Below, piece by piece: positions 9,774 to 21,073 of a DNA stretch of 50,102 nt. Below the pieces are notes generated by a model. That model was not told the DNA's origin, ran no database searches, and saw only the letters and a program-made list of their open reading frames with translations. The position numbers and the translations under genes are program-made. This DNA comes from Oscillospiraceae bacterium. Its GTDB lineage: Bacteria; Bacillota; Clostridia; Oscillospirales; Ruminococcaceae. Position 1 is the first letter of the stretch, and each line of letters begins with the position of its first letter. The stretch lies in assembly GCA_029006135.1 (NCBI GenBank), contig JAQXGE010000047.1, positions 1 to 50,102 on the forward strand. Reading direction: 5' to 3'.

Positions 9774-10411
9774 TTGTCTGTGCAGCGACCAACAATGCGG
9801 GCAAGCTGAAAGAACTGCGCCGCATCCTGACAAAGTGCGGCCATACCGTGCGCAGCCTGCGCGAACTCGGCGTGAATCTTGACCCCGAGGAGACCGGCAC
9901 AACCTTTGCGGAAAACGCCGCCATCAAGGCCCGCGCTTTCTGCGAGGCAACCGGCCTGCCCACCGTGGCGGATGATTCCGGCCTCTGCGTGGACGCACTC
10001 GGCGGTGCGCCGGGCGTGTTCAGCGCCCGCTATGCCGGCGAACACGGCAACGATGACGCCAACAACCAAAAACTTCTTGCGGAACTCAGCGGTGTGCCCG
10101 AGGAGAAGCGCAGCGCGCGGTTTGTCTCGGCCGTCTGCTTTGTCACGCCGGACGGGCGCACGCTGACGGTCACCGGCGAATGCCCCGGCATGGTTGGGAA
10201 CACCTTACGCGGGGAGAACGGCTTTGGCTATGACCCGCTGTTCATTCCGGACAGTGTGGGCCTGCCAAACGGTTCGACCGCACCCAACACGGCGCGGCGC
10301 AGCTATGCGGAACTTGCGGATGACGAGAAAGACGCCATCAGCCACCGCGGCCATGCCCTTGCCCGCCTTGAGGCCGAATTGCCGGATTTTTTAAACAAAA
10401 CCAACGACTAA
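9770..10411 (+). CDS. rdgB: XTP/dITP diphosphatase (RdgB/HAM1 family)
   Basis: House-cleaning pyrophosphatase that hydrolyses dITP, XTP and ITP to monophosphates, keeping deaminated purines out of nucleic acids. Family motifs are plain: the N-terminal ATNNAGKLKEL nucleotide-binding loop, ADDSGLCVDALGG(A)PG in the middle, and GENGFGYDPLF plus the SHRGHAL block near the C-terminus. The length, 213 residues, is normal (about 195-205) with a short tail. ATG 9770 overlaps the ftsY stop in an ATGA junction, indicating translational coupling. Confidence 0.95.
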   Translation: MIVCAATNNAGKLKELRRILTKCGHTVRSLRELGVNLDPEETGTTFAENAAIKARAFCEATGLPTVADDSGLCVDALGGAPGVFSARYAGEHGNDDANNQKLLAELSGVPEEKRSARFVSAVCFVTPDGRTLTVTGECPGMVGNTLRGENGFGYDPLFIPDSVGLPNGSTAPNTARRSYAELADDEKDAISHRGHALARLEAELPDFLNKTND

Positions 10412-10434
10412 AGTTGAAAATAAAGGAGAATACC

Positions 10435-10740
10435 ATGGCACTGACCAGCAAACAGCGCGCGGTACTGCGCGGGATGGCAAACACGATGGACCCGGTCTTT
10501 CTGATCGGCAAAGGGGAAATTGACGAAACCCTCATCGCCGGCGTGGAGGACTGCATTGCCGCACGGGAACTGATTAAACTCAAGGTGCTTGAAACCAGCG
10601 AGTATGAACCCCGCCAGGCCGCCGAGATCCTCTGCGAGGCGCTCCATGCCGAGTGCGTCCAGGTGATTGGCCGCAAATTCGTTTTGTACCGTCAAAAACC
10701 CAAAGACTCCGCCTATGCGGATCAGCTTCGCTTCAAATGA
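10435..10740 (+). CDS. yhbY: YhbY/CRM-domain RNA-binding protein
   Basis: Small CRM-domain protein associated with pre-50S ribosomal particles in bacteria. ATG 10435 follows AAAGGAGA at 10422-10429, preferred over a TTG 21 bp upstream. The 101 residues start MALTSKQRAVLRGMANTMDP and include the GKGEIDETLIAGVEDCI and ELIKLKVL segments typical of the fold. The conserved GxxG-like RNA-binding loop region is represented by LIGKGEI. The stop overlaps the nadD start (ATGA). The yhbY-nadD-yqeK order is widespread in Firmicutes and supports the call. Confidence 0.92.
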   Translation: MALTSKQRAVLRGMANTMDPVFLIGKGEIDETLIAGVEDCIAARELIKLKVLETSEYEPRQAAEILCEALHAECVQVIGRKFVLYRQKPKDSAYADQLRFK

Positions 10741-11357
10741 AAATCCTGCTGTTCGGGGGCACCTTTGACCCGCCCCATCAGGGACACATGAATAACCTGC
10801 GCGCCGCCATGCAGGCAGTCCGCCCGGACCGGGTCATTGTCATGCCGGCGGGCATCCCGCCCCACAAACAGGCAAGTGCCACGCCGGGCGAGGTGCGCCT
10901 TGCAATGTGCCGGTGCTTCCTTGCTTTGGGCAAAGAGGTCGAACTCAGCGATTGGGAAATCACCCATGCGGGGCGCAGCTACACTTACAACACGCTCACA
11001 ATGCTCGCACAGGCAAACCCCGGTGCGCAGCTCTATATGACGGTGGGCAGCGATATGCTGGAAACTTTTACCCGCTGGTACCGCTGGCAGGACATCCTCC
11101 GCCTTGCCGCACTCGTGGTGCAGAGCCGCGAAGAAGGGGACGAACAAGCCCTGCGTGCCGCTGCCGGGGAACTCGAAGCCGCGGGCGGGCGCATCCTTTT
11201 TGCCCATGCCGCGGCACTGCCCTGCGCATCGAGCGATATCCGGGCGGGAAAGTATACGCCGCAGCAGCTCAAAGAACTTCTGCCCCCGCCTGTGCCGGAA
11301 CTGATCCGGCAAAACCACCTCTATGGATTGTATGAAAGTGAGGAAAAAGCACAATGA
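10737..11357 (+). CDS. nadD: Nicotinate-nucleotide adenylyltransferase
   Basis: Adenylates nicotinate mononucleotide to deamido-NAD+, an essential step of NAD synthesis. The start is ATG 10737, which overlaps the yhbY stop and places the nucleotidyltransferase motif FGGTFDPPHQGHMN (with the HxxH-type ATP site) at residues 5-18. The C-terminal CASSDIRAGKY corresponds to the conserved (S/T)xSSTxIR-like phosphate-binding motif. The 206-residue length fits bacterial NadD. The stop overlaps yqeK (ATGA). Confidence 0.95.
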   Translation: MKILLFGGTFDPPHQGHMNNLRAAMQAVRPDRVIVMPAGIPPHKQASATPGEVRLAMCRCFLALGKEVELSDWEITHAGRSYTYNTLTMLAQANPGAQLYMTVGSDMLETFTRWYRWQDILRLAALVVQSREEGDEQALRAAAGELEAAGGRILFAHAAALPCASSDIRAGKYTPQQLKELLPPPVPELIRQNHLYGLYESEEKAQ

Positions 11358-11929
11358 CCACCGGGGAAGCACAGGCGCTTGTCAAAGCGCGCCTTTCAGA
11401 AAAACGGTATAAACATACGCTGAATGTAAAAAAATTGGCAGTCAAGATGGCCGAGCGTTGGGGCGCAGACCCCGAAAAGGCCGCTCTGGCGGCACTTTTG
11501 CACGACAGTGCGAAAGAACTCCCCCGTGAGGAACTGTTGCAGATTTTTGCTGATAATGCTATAATAGCTAAAAATGCCGCCGAGCGCCCTGCGCCGGTAT
11601 GGCATGGAATCGCTGCGGCCATCCTCTGCCGGACGCAGTGGGGGGTAGATGACCCCGAAATTCTTTCCGCCATCGAGTGCCACACCACCGGCAAGCCCGG
11701 AATGAGCCTGCTCGATAAGATTCTCTATATGGCGGATATGACCAGCGCCGAGCGGGATTACCCCGGCGTGGAAGCCCTCCGGGCCGAGGAGATGGAAAAC
11801 CTTGACCTAGCGCTCTGCCATGCGCTCGAGTCAAGCATTTTGTTCGTCAGGGAGAAGGGCGGTTCGCTCGACCCCATGACCACGGCGGCGCTGGAGGATA
11901 TCCGCGCCGTCTGCGCGGCGGAGGGCTGA
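11354..11929 (+). CDS. yqeK: YqeK-type HD phosphohydrolase (Ap4A hydrolase family)
   Basis: HD-superfamily metal phosphohydrolase. Characterised YqeK proteins hydrolyse diadenosine tetraphosphate symmetrically to ADP. The metal ligands are visible as the first His in RYKHTLNVKKLA and the HD pair in ALLHDSAKELP. The downstream block AIECHTTGKPGMSLLDKILYMADMTSAERDYPG is diagnostic of the family. At 191 residues the length is normal. It is coupled to nadD by an ATGA overlap and ends a run of overlapping genes; about 88 bp follow before the LCP gene, with a weak TATTAT at 11991. Confidence 0.92.
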   Translation: MTTGEAQALVKARLSEKRYKHTLNVKKLAVKMAERWGADPEKAALAALLHDSAKELPREELLQIFADNAIIAKNAAERPAPVWHGIAAAILCRTQWGVDDPEILSAIECHTTGKPGMSLLDKILYMADMTSAERDYPGVEALRAEEMENLDLALCHALESSILFVREKGGSLDPMTTAALEDIRAVCAAEG

Positions 11930-12017
11930 GCGCTGCCAAACTTTAGGCGGCGCAGCCGAATAGGAAAACAATCTGTCGGGACTGTTCCCGTATTATCTGA
12001 TAAAAGGGAGGAACATT

Positions 12018-13967
12018 ATGAGCGAGCCACGCAGGCTGAATACCGATGCCGCACCCCACGCAATGGGCGAAACGGCACGGACCGTCAACACCCAGCATTC
12101 CGCTTCGGGTGGGATGATGAACCAGCAGGAATATGAAGCCGCCCGCCGCCGTGCCCGTGAGGCCGCCGCAGGCAACAGCCGCCGCACCCGCAGCTTCAGC
12201 CGGGTGCAGCAGAGTGATATTGACCGCTACTACGCAGCACAGTCTGCTTCGCAGGGGACCCAAAATGCCCCGGGCAGCCAAAGCGCTGCCCCGAGCGCCC
12301 GGACCGTTCAGAGCGCGCAGAGCGCACCGCGTCAGGTGCGTCAGCACCCCGCACAGAGTTCCTCTCAGCCGGCGGCGTCCGCTGCCCGCCCTGCGGCTTC
12401 AGCCGCTTCGGGCGCACAGGCCAGCGGCCAGCCCCTGACCACGGCCCAGCGCCAGGCGATGGAACTCCAGCGCCGCGCCGCCGCGTCTCAGCACTCTTCA
12501 AGCACTCAGGTGCGCCATCTTGACCTCAACGAGACCAAAGGCGCCCGCGCACACTATGACCAGAACGATGACCCTGAATACCAGGCCCGTACGGCCGCCC
12601 GGGCCGCCAATGGCGGCGCGGCGGCGCGCAGCACCGGTGCAGGGAAGAGCAGCGCAAAGGCTCCCGGCAAGGCCCCCGGCAAATCTGCCGCCGGCGGTGC
12701 AGGCGGCGGCAAACCGCCAAAGAATGGCTCCGGCCATTCCGGAACTTCCGGCAAGGGCGGAAAGAACGGCAAGGGCAGCAAGGGCAAAAAGAAGGGCACC
12801 TGGTGGAAGGTGCTTCTCGGCACCGTGGCCGCTATTGTGCTGATTTTTGCGGGTACAATCTACCTCATCACCCGCTCCATCGCGCCGGAGGCCGGCTCCA
12901 TCAGCATCAACCAGCTGATCAACACGCCCAAGGAGTATTCCGGCAAGGAATTTAACGTTCTGCTTGTCGGCGTGGACCGATCGAGTGAGAGCGGAACCAG
13001 TGATGCACAGGTCAATGACGGTCTGACCGACATGATCATGTACCTGCACTTCAACAACGAGACCGGCGAACTCAAGATGCTCCAGATTCCCCGCAACATC
13101 TTTGTGACGACCGATGCGAGCTATTCCGGCAACTACCAGATTAACGGCATTGCCAAGACACAGGGCCCGTCCGGCTACAATGATATCGGCGCGCTGTGCG
13201 AGTATGTCTCGGATGCGCTCCAGGTCCCCATTGACGGCTATGTCTGCATCTTTATGGAAAAGCTCACCGAACTGGTTGACCTCATTGGCGGCGTGCAGAT
13301 GTACGTCCCGCAGGTGATGGACTACGGCGGAAGCCACCTTGACCCCGGCTACCAGACGCTGGACGGTGCGGCCTGTGAGTTCTTCCTGCGCACCCGCCAC
13401 ATTTACAGCAACTCCGACCTCGGACGGCTGAATATGCAGCGCTATTTCTACGCCGCCATGTTCGCCAAGCTGCGCTCCATGTCCATCTGGGACATTGCCA
13501 AGAACCTTCCGTTCTACCTCAGCATGGTGGAAACCAGCCTCAATGTCAATGACCTCGTGAGCGTGGCGCTCAGCCTCAAAAATGTCTCGAGCGAAAAAAT
13601 CATGCTCGCGCAGGTGCCTGTCTATATGGGCGGGCTGGTCTATCCGTTCAATGTGGAGAATCCCAACAGCGTTGTCGTTGTGGCCCGCCAGGAAACGGCC
13701 GACCTGCTCAACCAGTATTTCCGCGAGAACACCGGCTATGTGGATGCCGCAAACCTGAATGTTCGGGATGACGTGCACAATCTGTCCGGCTATTCCGCTT
13801 CGGACCCCAACGTGCAGTGGATGGGCACCCTCAACTCGGAGATTGCCGATGCACAGCAGAACAACAACATTGATGGTTCCCTCACCACCGACGTCTACGA
13901 TGTTCCCGACCCTGCAGCTGACGGACAGACCGCCGATGACGGTGATGCGTCCGAGCCTGCGGCATAA
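12018..13967 (+). CDS. LytR-CpsA-Psr (LCP) family protein with long cytoplasmic tail
   Basis: LCP proteins are membrane phosphotransferases that attach lipid-linked polymers such as teichoic acids or capsule to peptidoglycan. Residues 1 to about 260 are low-complexity, rich in Ala, Ser, Gln, Arg and then Gly/Lys, and look disordered. One transmembrane helix follows near residues 262-285 (WWKVLLGTVAAIVLIFAGTI). The extracellular LCP domain starts near residue 311 (NVLLVGVDR). LKMLQIPRN, LVDLIGGV and FLRTRHIYSNSDLGR carry the conserved pyrophosphate-binding Arg/Asp residues. A Thr/Asp-rich acidic tail ends the protein. The start follows GGGAGGAAC. The position between yqeK and rsfS is conserved in many Clostridia. 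At 649 residues it is long for the family because of the N-terminal tail. Confidence 0.93.
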   Translation: MSEPRRLNTDAAPHAMGETARTVNTQHSASGGMMNQQEYEAARRRAREAAAGNSRRTRSFSRVQQSDIDRYYAAQSASQGTQNAPGSQSAAPSARTVQSAQSAPRQVRQHPAQSSSQPAASAARPAASAASGAQASGQPLTTAQRQAMELQRRAAASQHSSSTQVRHLDLNETKGARAHYDQNDDPEYQARTAARAANGGAAARSTGAGKSSAKAPGKAPGKSAAGGAGGGKPPKNGSGHSGTSGKGGKNGKGSKGKKKGTWWKVLLGTVAAIVLIFAGTIYLITRSIAPEAGSISINQLINTPKEYSGKEFNVLLVGVDRSSESGTSDAQVNDGLTDMIMYLHFNNETGELKMLQIPRNIFVTTDASYSGNYQINGIAKTQGPSGYNDIGALCEYVSDALQVPIDGYVCIFMEKLTELVDLIGGVQMYVPQVMDYGGSHLDPGYQTLDGAACEFFLRTRHIYSNSDLGRLNMQRYFYAAMFAKLRSMSIWDIAKNLPFYLSMVETSLNVNDLVSVALSLKNVSSEKIMLAQVPVYMGGLVYPFNVENPNSVVVVARQETADLLNQYFRENTGYVDAANLNVRDDVHNLSGYSASDPNVQWMGTLNSEIADAQQNNNIDGSLTTDVYDVPDPAADGQTADDGDASEPAA

Positions 13968-13996
13968 CGTTTTTCTCTTTTAACAAGGAGTATTCA

Positions 13997-14359
13997 ATGG
14001 AAAGCAAAGAATTGGCCATCCGTCTGGCACGCGCGCTGGACAGCAAAAAAGCCCTGAACGTCCGCATCCTCCATGTGGAGGATTTGACCGCTGTGGCGGA
14101 TTACTTCGTCATTGCCACCGGTACCTCCACAACCCATGTGGGCGCACTGGCGGACGAGGCGGATTTCCAGCTTGGCCGCGAGGGCGTCAATGTCCTGCGC
14201 ACTGAAGGCCACGACGGCAACCGCTGGGTGCTGCTGGATTACGGCAGTGTTATTGTTCATGTATTCACCCCCGAAGCCCACGATTACTATGACCTTGAGC
14301 ATCTGTGGGCCGATGCCGCTGCTCTGCCCGAAAGCGAATGGCGGCTGCCGGAGGAATAA
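13997..14359 (+). CDS. rsfS: Ribosome silencing factor RsfS
   Basis: Binds ribosomal protein uL14 on the 50S subunit and blocks subunit joining in starvation or stationary phase. The 120-residue DUF143-family protein has the expected core: an N-terminal helix (ARALDSKKALNVRILHVEDLTAVADYFVIATG) and the HVGALADE segment. The conserved DYGSVIVHVFTPEAHDYYDLEHLW block completes it. AAGGAG upstream at 13985-13990 supports ATG 13997. It sits 30 bp after the LCP gene and 54 bp before leuS, a standard Firmicute arrangement. Confidence 0.95.
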   Translation: MESKELAIRLARALDSKKALNVRILHVEDLTAVADYFVIATGTSTTHVGALADEADFQLGREGVNVLRTEGHDGNRWVLLDYGSVIVHVFTPEAHDYYDLEHLWADAAALPESEWRLPEE

Positions 14360-14413
14360 AATCAAGGGGCGCGCAGGCGTCCACCCAAATCATCTGTGGG
14401 GAGAGATTGTATA

Positions 14414-16957
<2,544 letters not shown>

Positions 16958-16966
16958 TTTCGGGAC

Positions 16967-18619
16967 ATGACACATACCGTCACTGACAATTCAAAAACAC
17001 GTTGGCAAGCCTCCGCCCCCGCGGGGGCTTTGCCTGTTTGGGAACTTTTTCGGCAGAACCTTCGCGCGCTCCTGCGCTCACCCTGGCTCTGGGCGGGGCT
17101 TGCCGTGCTTGCGGCACTCGGCTACGGCGCGGCGATGGCCGTGCCCGCCATTGATATGGATGACCTTGCGATTGATGTTTACCAGCAGGGCGGGGAATTT
17201 CTCCGTCAGGGCCGGTTCACGGTCTGGCTGCTGGAAGCCCTTGCGGAAATCATGCACTATCAGCGGTTCTGGCCGGAATTCTTCTTTGCGGTCTGCCTGT
17301 GTGCGGCCGGCCCCGTGCTGGCGGCGGCGTTCGGCGCCGCGGCGCGGCAGACGGTTCATTGGGGGGAGGCTCTGCTTTTCTCCGCCGGGCTGCTGCTCTG
17401 GCCCTACCATGGAGAAATCCTCATCTATTCCAACCAGTGCGGCGTGGGGCTGGGGTATCTGCTCTGTGCTGCGGCACTGGCGCTGAGCCTGCCGCATCTG
17501 CTGGAGGGCGGGGCCCTTGCCGGCGCGTTCGGCGCGGCGGTGCTGCTCGCCTTTGCACTGGGACTCTATGAATCTTTTGCGCCGGTCTGGCTGACCCTGA
17601 TTTTCGCCGCGCTGCTCCTTGATGCAGCCTCCCGCAGTCCGCACAGCCGCAAAGGGAAAGACTGCTTTTTGTCGATTCTGCGCGGCATATGGCCGCTTGC
17701 GGCGGCACTGCTCATCCGCAAGGCACTCAGCGCCCTTCTCTGCCTGGTCTGCGGGGTGACGGGCGGCAACAGCACGGCCTCCAAGACAATCTTCTGGTTC
17801 CGGCGCGCCAGCCTGCGCGATGCCCTCATCATCCCGCTGCGCGAATGGCTGACCAACTATGCGGCAACGGCGTTCGGCGTGCCGGCGCTCGCCCTGCTTG
17901 CACTGGCCTGCCTGGCACTCGTGATTTGGGCGGTGCGCCGCCGCGGCGGCAATGGACTGCGGCTCTATGCGGCGGGGGTGATTCTCTCCCAGTTTGCGCT
18001 CGGTTTGCTTCAGGGCACCGGAGCACAGATGGCCCGCACGACCCAATGCTTTGCGGTGTTCGTGCCCTTTGTGCTTTGGCTCTGGCTGGCTCCGGCACTG
18101 CGGGATTCCCGCGCACCCCGGCGCATTTTGGCGGCAGTGTGCGGCGCGGCGGTGCTGGCGGCTGAGCTTGTTTCCCTGACCGGAACGCTGCGGTTTAACC
18201 GTGACCGCTGGGCGTATGAGGAACAAATTCTCCTTGACACGGCGGCTCGGCTGGATGAAATTGACCCCACTGGGACGATGCCCGTGGCCTTTGCGGGTAA
18301 AATTGAACTTTCCCCTGAACTGACCGAACGCCTTGTCATCCCTGCGTCAAACCCTGCCTACAAGGCGGCATACCTGATTCATGCCGCTCTCGGCGGCCCG
18401 CTCGGTGAGCTGTACCGATATGAAAACCCCGAAACCCTTGTCATCAACTGGGCGCAGGATGCGTTCGGCGGCAAGGAACAGATGTACCGCCTGATGGAGG
18501 CCGTGGGGCGGCCCTGCACTGCCGCGGACGATGCCCAGCAGCAGGCCGCCAATCTCACAGCGGAATCCGGGGAACACGGAATTGCCATGCAGGATGGATA
18601 CATAATGGTCATTTTTTGA
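16967..18619 (+). CDS. GtrII-like polytopic membrane glucosyltransferase
   Basis: A 550-residue integral membrane protein with about ten or more hydrophobic segments and few charged loops. The architecture and the short motifs (DMDDLAIDVYQQGGEF in the first outer loop, ALGLYESFAPVWLT in the middle) resemble the GtrII family. Those proteins transfer glucose from a polyprenyl-phosphate carrier to a surface polymer outside the cell. The next gene is a GtrB-like polyprenyl glycosyltransferase, the usual partner, which strengthens the call. It starts 9 bp after leuS with no strong ribosome site, so read-through or coupling is likely. The C-terminal 170 residues form a soluble, probably extracytoplasmic domain. 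The acceptor polymer cannot be told from sequence. Confidence 0.72.
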   Translation: MTHTVTDNSKTRWQASAPAGALPVWELFRQNLRALLRSPWLWAGLAVLAALGYGAAMAVPAIDMDDLAIDVYQQGGEFLRQGRFTVWLLEALAEIMHYQRFWPEFFFAVCLCAAGPVLAAAFGAAARQTVHWGEALLFSAGLLLWPYHGEILIYSNQCGVGLGYLLCAAALALSLPHLLEGGALAGAFGAAVLLAFALGLYESFAPVWLTLIFAALLLDAASRSPHSRKGKDCFLSILRGIWPLAAALLIRKALSALLCLVCGVTGGNSTASKTIFWFRRASLRDALIIPLREWLTNYAATAFGVPALALLALACLALVIWAVRRRGGNGLRLYAAGVILSQFALGLLQGTGAQMARTTQCFAVFVPFVLWLWLAPALRDSRAPRRILAAVCGAAVLAAELVSLTGTLRFNRDRWAYEEQILLDTAARLDEIDPTGTMPVAFAGKIELSPELTERLVIPASNPAYKAAYLIHAALGGPLGELYRYENPETLVINWAQDAFGGKEQMYRLMEAVGRPCTAADDAQQQAANLTAESGEHGIAMQDGYIMVIF

Positions 18620-18651
18620 CATGAATACGAATTTTACAGGAGGGAAAAGCC

Positions 18652-19626
18652 ATGCTGATCAGTCTCATCGTACCCTGTTACAATGAGGAGGAGGCAATGC
18701 CTCTGTTCTATAAGGAGGCCAGCCGTGTGGCGGCTGAGATGAAAGAAAGCCACGGTGCGGATTTTGAGTTCATCTTTGTGGATGATGGCTCCAAGGACGG
18801 AACCCTCAGGACCGCCCGCGCCCTTCATGATGCCGACCCAAGAGTGCGGTATGTTTCCTTCAGCCGGAATTTCGGCAAGGAGGCGGGCATCTATGCGGGG
18901 CTTCAGGCCGCAAAAGGCGATTATGTGGCCACGATGGACGCGGACCTTCAGGACCCGCCCGCTCTTTTGCCGCAGATGCTCGATGCGCTCTTGACCGGTG
19001 ACTATGACTGCGCCGCAACCCGCCGCACGACCCGCAAAGGCGAACCCAAGCTGCGCAGCTGGTTCGCACGGCTTTTTTATCGGATCATCAATAAAATGTC
19101 GGACACGGAAATTGTGGACGGCGCGCGGGACTTCCGTCTGATGACCCGCCGCATGGTGGATGCGGTCCTGGAAATGTCGGAGTACAACCGCTTCTCCAAG
19201 GGAATTTTCAGCTGGGTTGGCTTTAACACCAAATGGTTTGACTATGAGAATGTTGAGCGCGTGGCGGGCCAGACCAAGTGGAATTTCTGGAGCCTGTTCA
19301 AATATTCGATTGAGGGAATCGTTGGCTTTTCCACCACGCCGCTGCTCGTGGCGGCGGCTGCGGGCGTTGTGTTCTGCGTGGCGGCCTTTGTCGGCATAAT
19401 CTTTGTGGTGGTGCGCGCGCTGCTGTTCGGTGACCCCACATCGGGCTGGCCGAGCCTTGTCTGCATCATTCTGCTGTGCAGCGGCGTACAGCTTTTCTGC
19501 TTGGGCATTGTGGGCGAGTATCTGGCAAAAACCTACCTTGAGGTCAAGCACCGTCCCATCTACCTGACGCGGGAGACGGAGCGCGACCGCGATGAACGGA
19601 AAGAATCGGACCTCCATCATGCGTGA
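18652..19626 (+). CDS. GtrB-like polyprenyl-phosphate glycosyltransferase (GT2)
   Basis: GT2 enzyme of the dolichol/undecaprenyl-phosphate glycosyltransferase type, which moves a sugar from a nucleotide donor to the lipid carrier on the cytoplasmic face. ISLIVPCYNEEEAMP opens the GT-A fold at residues 3-17. FVDDGSKDGT and the DxD-containing TMDADLQDPP are in place, and the catalytic-domain block DGARDFRLMTRRMVDA follows. Two C-terminal transmembrane helices (about residues 230-255 and 263-290) anchor it. The 324 residues match GtrB/CsbB/YkcC proteins. AGGAGGG precedes ATG 18652. Its last 35 bp overlap the following MATE gene. No GtrA-type flippase is visible nearby. Confidence 0.88.
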   Translation: MLISLIVPCYNEEEAMPLFYKEASRVAAEMKESHGADFEFIFVDDGSKDGTLRTARALHDADPRVRYVSFSRNFGKEAGIYAGLQAAKGDYVATMDADLQDPPALLPQMLDALLTGDYDCAATRRTTRKGEPKLRSWFARLFYRIINKMSDTEIVDGARDFRLMTRRMVDAVLEMSEYNRFSKGIFSWVGFNTKWFDYENVERVAGQTKWNFWSLFKYSIEGIVGFSTTPLLVAAAAGVVFCVAAFVGIIFVVVRALLFGDPTSGWPSLVCIILLCSGVQLFCLGIVGEYLAKTYLEVKHRPIYLTRETERDRDERKESDLHHA

Positions 19627-20971
19627 TATGACGGAGGGCGCCCCGGCGGGGCATATCTGGCGCTATGCGCTGCCGCTCATGCTCGGCAACTGGTTCCAGC
19701 TGGCCTACAATGCGGTGGACTCCATCATTGCCGGGCGGTTTATCGGCCGCGATGCGCTTGCGGCGGAGGGCATTGCCGGCCCGGTGATGAACCTCGTCAT
19801 TCTGGGCATTACCGGCGTCTGTTTGGGGGCCGGCGTGCTGATGAGTGAGTTTTTCGGCGCGAAGGATACACAGCGCCTGCGCCGGGAACTGGCCACGACC
19901 GTCCTGTTCGGACTGGGATTTTCGGTCCTGCTTGCGGCGGCAGGCGTGCTGGCAGCGCCGTGGATTCTGCGCGCGCTTGCCGTGCCGGACGAAATTTTTG
20001 CGATCACCGGCATTTATATGCGCATCACCTTTTTGGGTGCGCCGTTTACCTGCTTTTATAACGCCCTTGCGGCGGGATTCAAGAGCGTGGGGGATGCAAA
20101 AACGCCGCTGCGCTTTTTGATGTTCTCCTCCATTCTGAACGCCGTGCTGGATTTAATCTTCATTGGCGGCTTTGGCTTCGGCATTGTCTGCTCCGCCGTC
20201 ACGACTGTCGTGGCGGAGGGCGTCAGTGCGGCGCTGGCGGGGTACTGGCTCGTGCGGCGCACACCGGAACTCTGCCCGCGCCGGGAAGAATGGCGCATTG
20301 ACGGCGCGCTTCTGAACAGGACTTTGCACTACGGCGGCGTGACGGCTCTGCAGCAGGCCGTGCAGCCCATCGGCAAAGTGCTGATTCAGGGCCAGGTCAA
20401 CGCACTGGGCGTCAATGTCATTGCAGCCTTCAATGCCGTGACCCGCATTGATGACTTTGCCTTCACGCCCGAGCAGAGCATTGCGCAGGCCATCACGACC
20501 TACCTTGCGCAGAACCGCGGCGCGGGCAGGCGGGAGCGCATCACACGCGGTTTTGCGGTAGGTCTTGGCATGGAATTTTGCTACTGGCTCGTGATTGGGA
20601 CAGTTGTGGGGCTTTTCCGCACGCCGCTGGCCGCACTTTTTGTCACCGGTGAGTCCGCCGCCGAGGTGGTTGGGCTGGCAAGTCAGTATCTCGGCGCAAT
20701 GGCGCTGTTTTACATCCTGCCTGCGTTCACAAACGGATTTCAGGGCTATTACCGCGGCATGGGCCGCATGACGATGACGCTGCTCGGGACCTTCACCCAG
20801 ACGGCGCTGCGCGTCATTTTTACCTGCCTGCTCGCACCGCGGTACGGCATTTACGGTATTGCCTATGCCTGTGCCATTGGGTGGAGTGTCATGCTCCTGA
20901 TCGAAATTCCCGCCTATTTCCTTACCCGCAGGCGTGACCTTGCGCGGATGGAAGGGACCGCTTGCCGCTGA
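19592..20971 (+). CDS. MATE family transporter (MOP superfamily), copy 1
   Basis: Twelve-helix transporter of the MATE family, normally a Na+- or H+-coupled drug/organic cation exporter. LPLMLGNWFQLAYNAVDSIIAGRFIGRDALAAEGIAGP is the typical first-helix block, and the second half repeats it in LQQAVQPIGKVLIQGQVNALG. The 459 residues fit the family. The start is ambiguous: ATG 19592 has a GGAG 10 nt upstream inside the glycosyltransferase gene, while ATG 19619 would overlap by only 8 bp. Either way it is translationally linked to the GtrB-like gene. Because lipid-linked sugar flippases (Wzx, MurJ) belong to the same superfamily, a role in glycosylation is possible but unproven. Confidence 0.88.
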   Translation: MNGKNRTSIMRDMTEGAPAGHIWRYALPLMLGNWFQLAYNAVDSIIAGRFIGRDALAAEGIAGPVMNLVILGITGVCLGAGVLMSEFFGAKDTQRLRRELATTVLFGLGFSVLLAAAGVLAAPWILRALAVPDEIFAITGIYMRITFLGAPFTCFYNALAAGFKSVGDAKTPLRFLMFSSILNAVLDLIFIGGFGFGIVCSAVTTVVAEGVSAALAGYWLVRRTPELCPRREEWRIDGALLNRTLHYGGVTALQQAVQPIGKVLIQGQVNALGVNVIAAFNAVTRIDDFAFTPEQSIAQAITTYLAQNRGAGRRERITRGFAVGLGMEFCYWLVIGTVVGLFRTPLAALFVTGESAAEVVGLASQYLGAMALFYILPAFTNGFQGYYRGMGRMTMTLLGTFTQTALRVIFTCLLAPRYGIYGIAYACAIGWSVMLLIEIPAYFLTRRRDLARMEGTACR

Positions 20972-21010
20972 TAAGACCATTGGCGCAAACGCAGCCAAAT
21001 ACAGCAAACA

Positions 21011-21064
21011 AAAAGCGGCCGCAGCCGCACTCCGAAGAAAAGGAGCGCAGCTGCGGCCGCTTTT
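21011..21064. terminator. Bidirectional intrinsic terminator
   Basis: AAAAGCGGCCGCAGC (21011-21025) pairs perfectly with GCTGCGGCCGCTTTT (21050-21064), with a partly pairing inner region. The A/T flanks serve both strands. It separates the + strand MATE gene from the convergent antiporter gene, whose stop is at 21074. Confidence 0.9.
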
Positions 21065-21073
21065 ATGCAGCGC

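Noticed and set aside
12498-13778. 426-residue minus-strand frame opposite the LCP gene
   Set aside because: It has no ribosome site and no recognisable motif, and it lies antisense to a well-supported gene.
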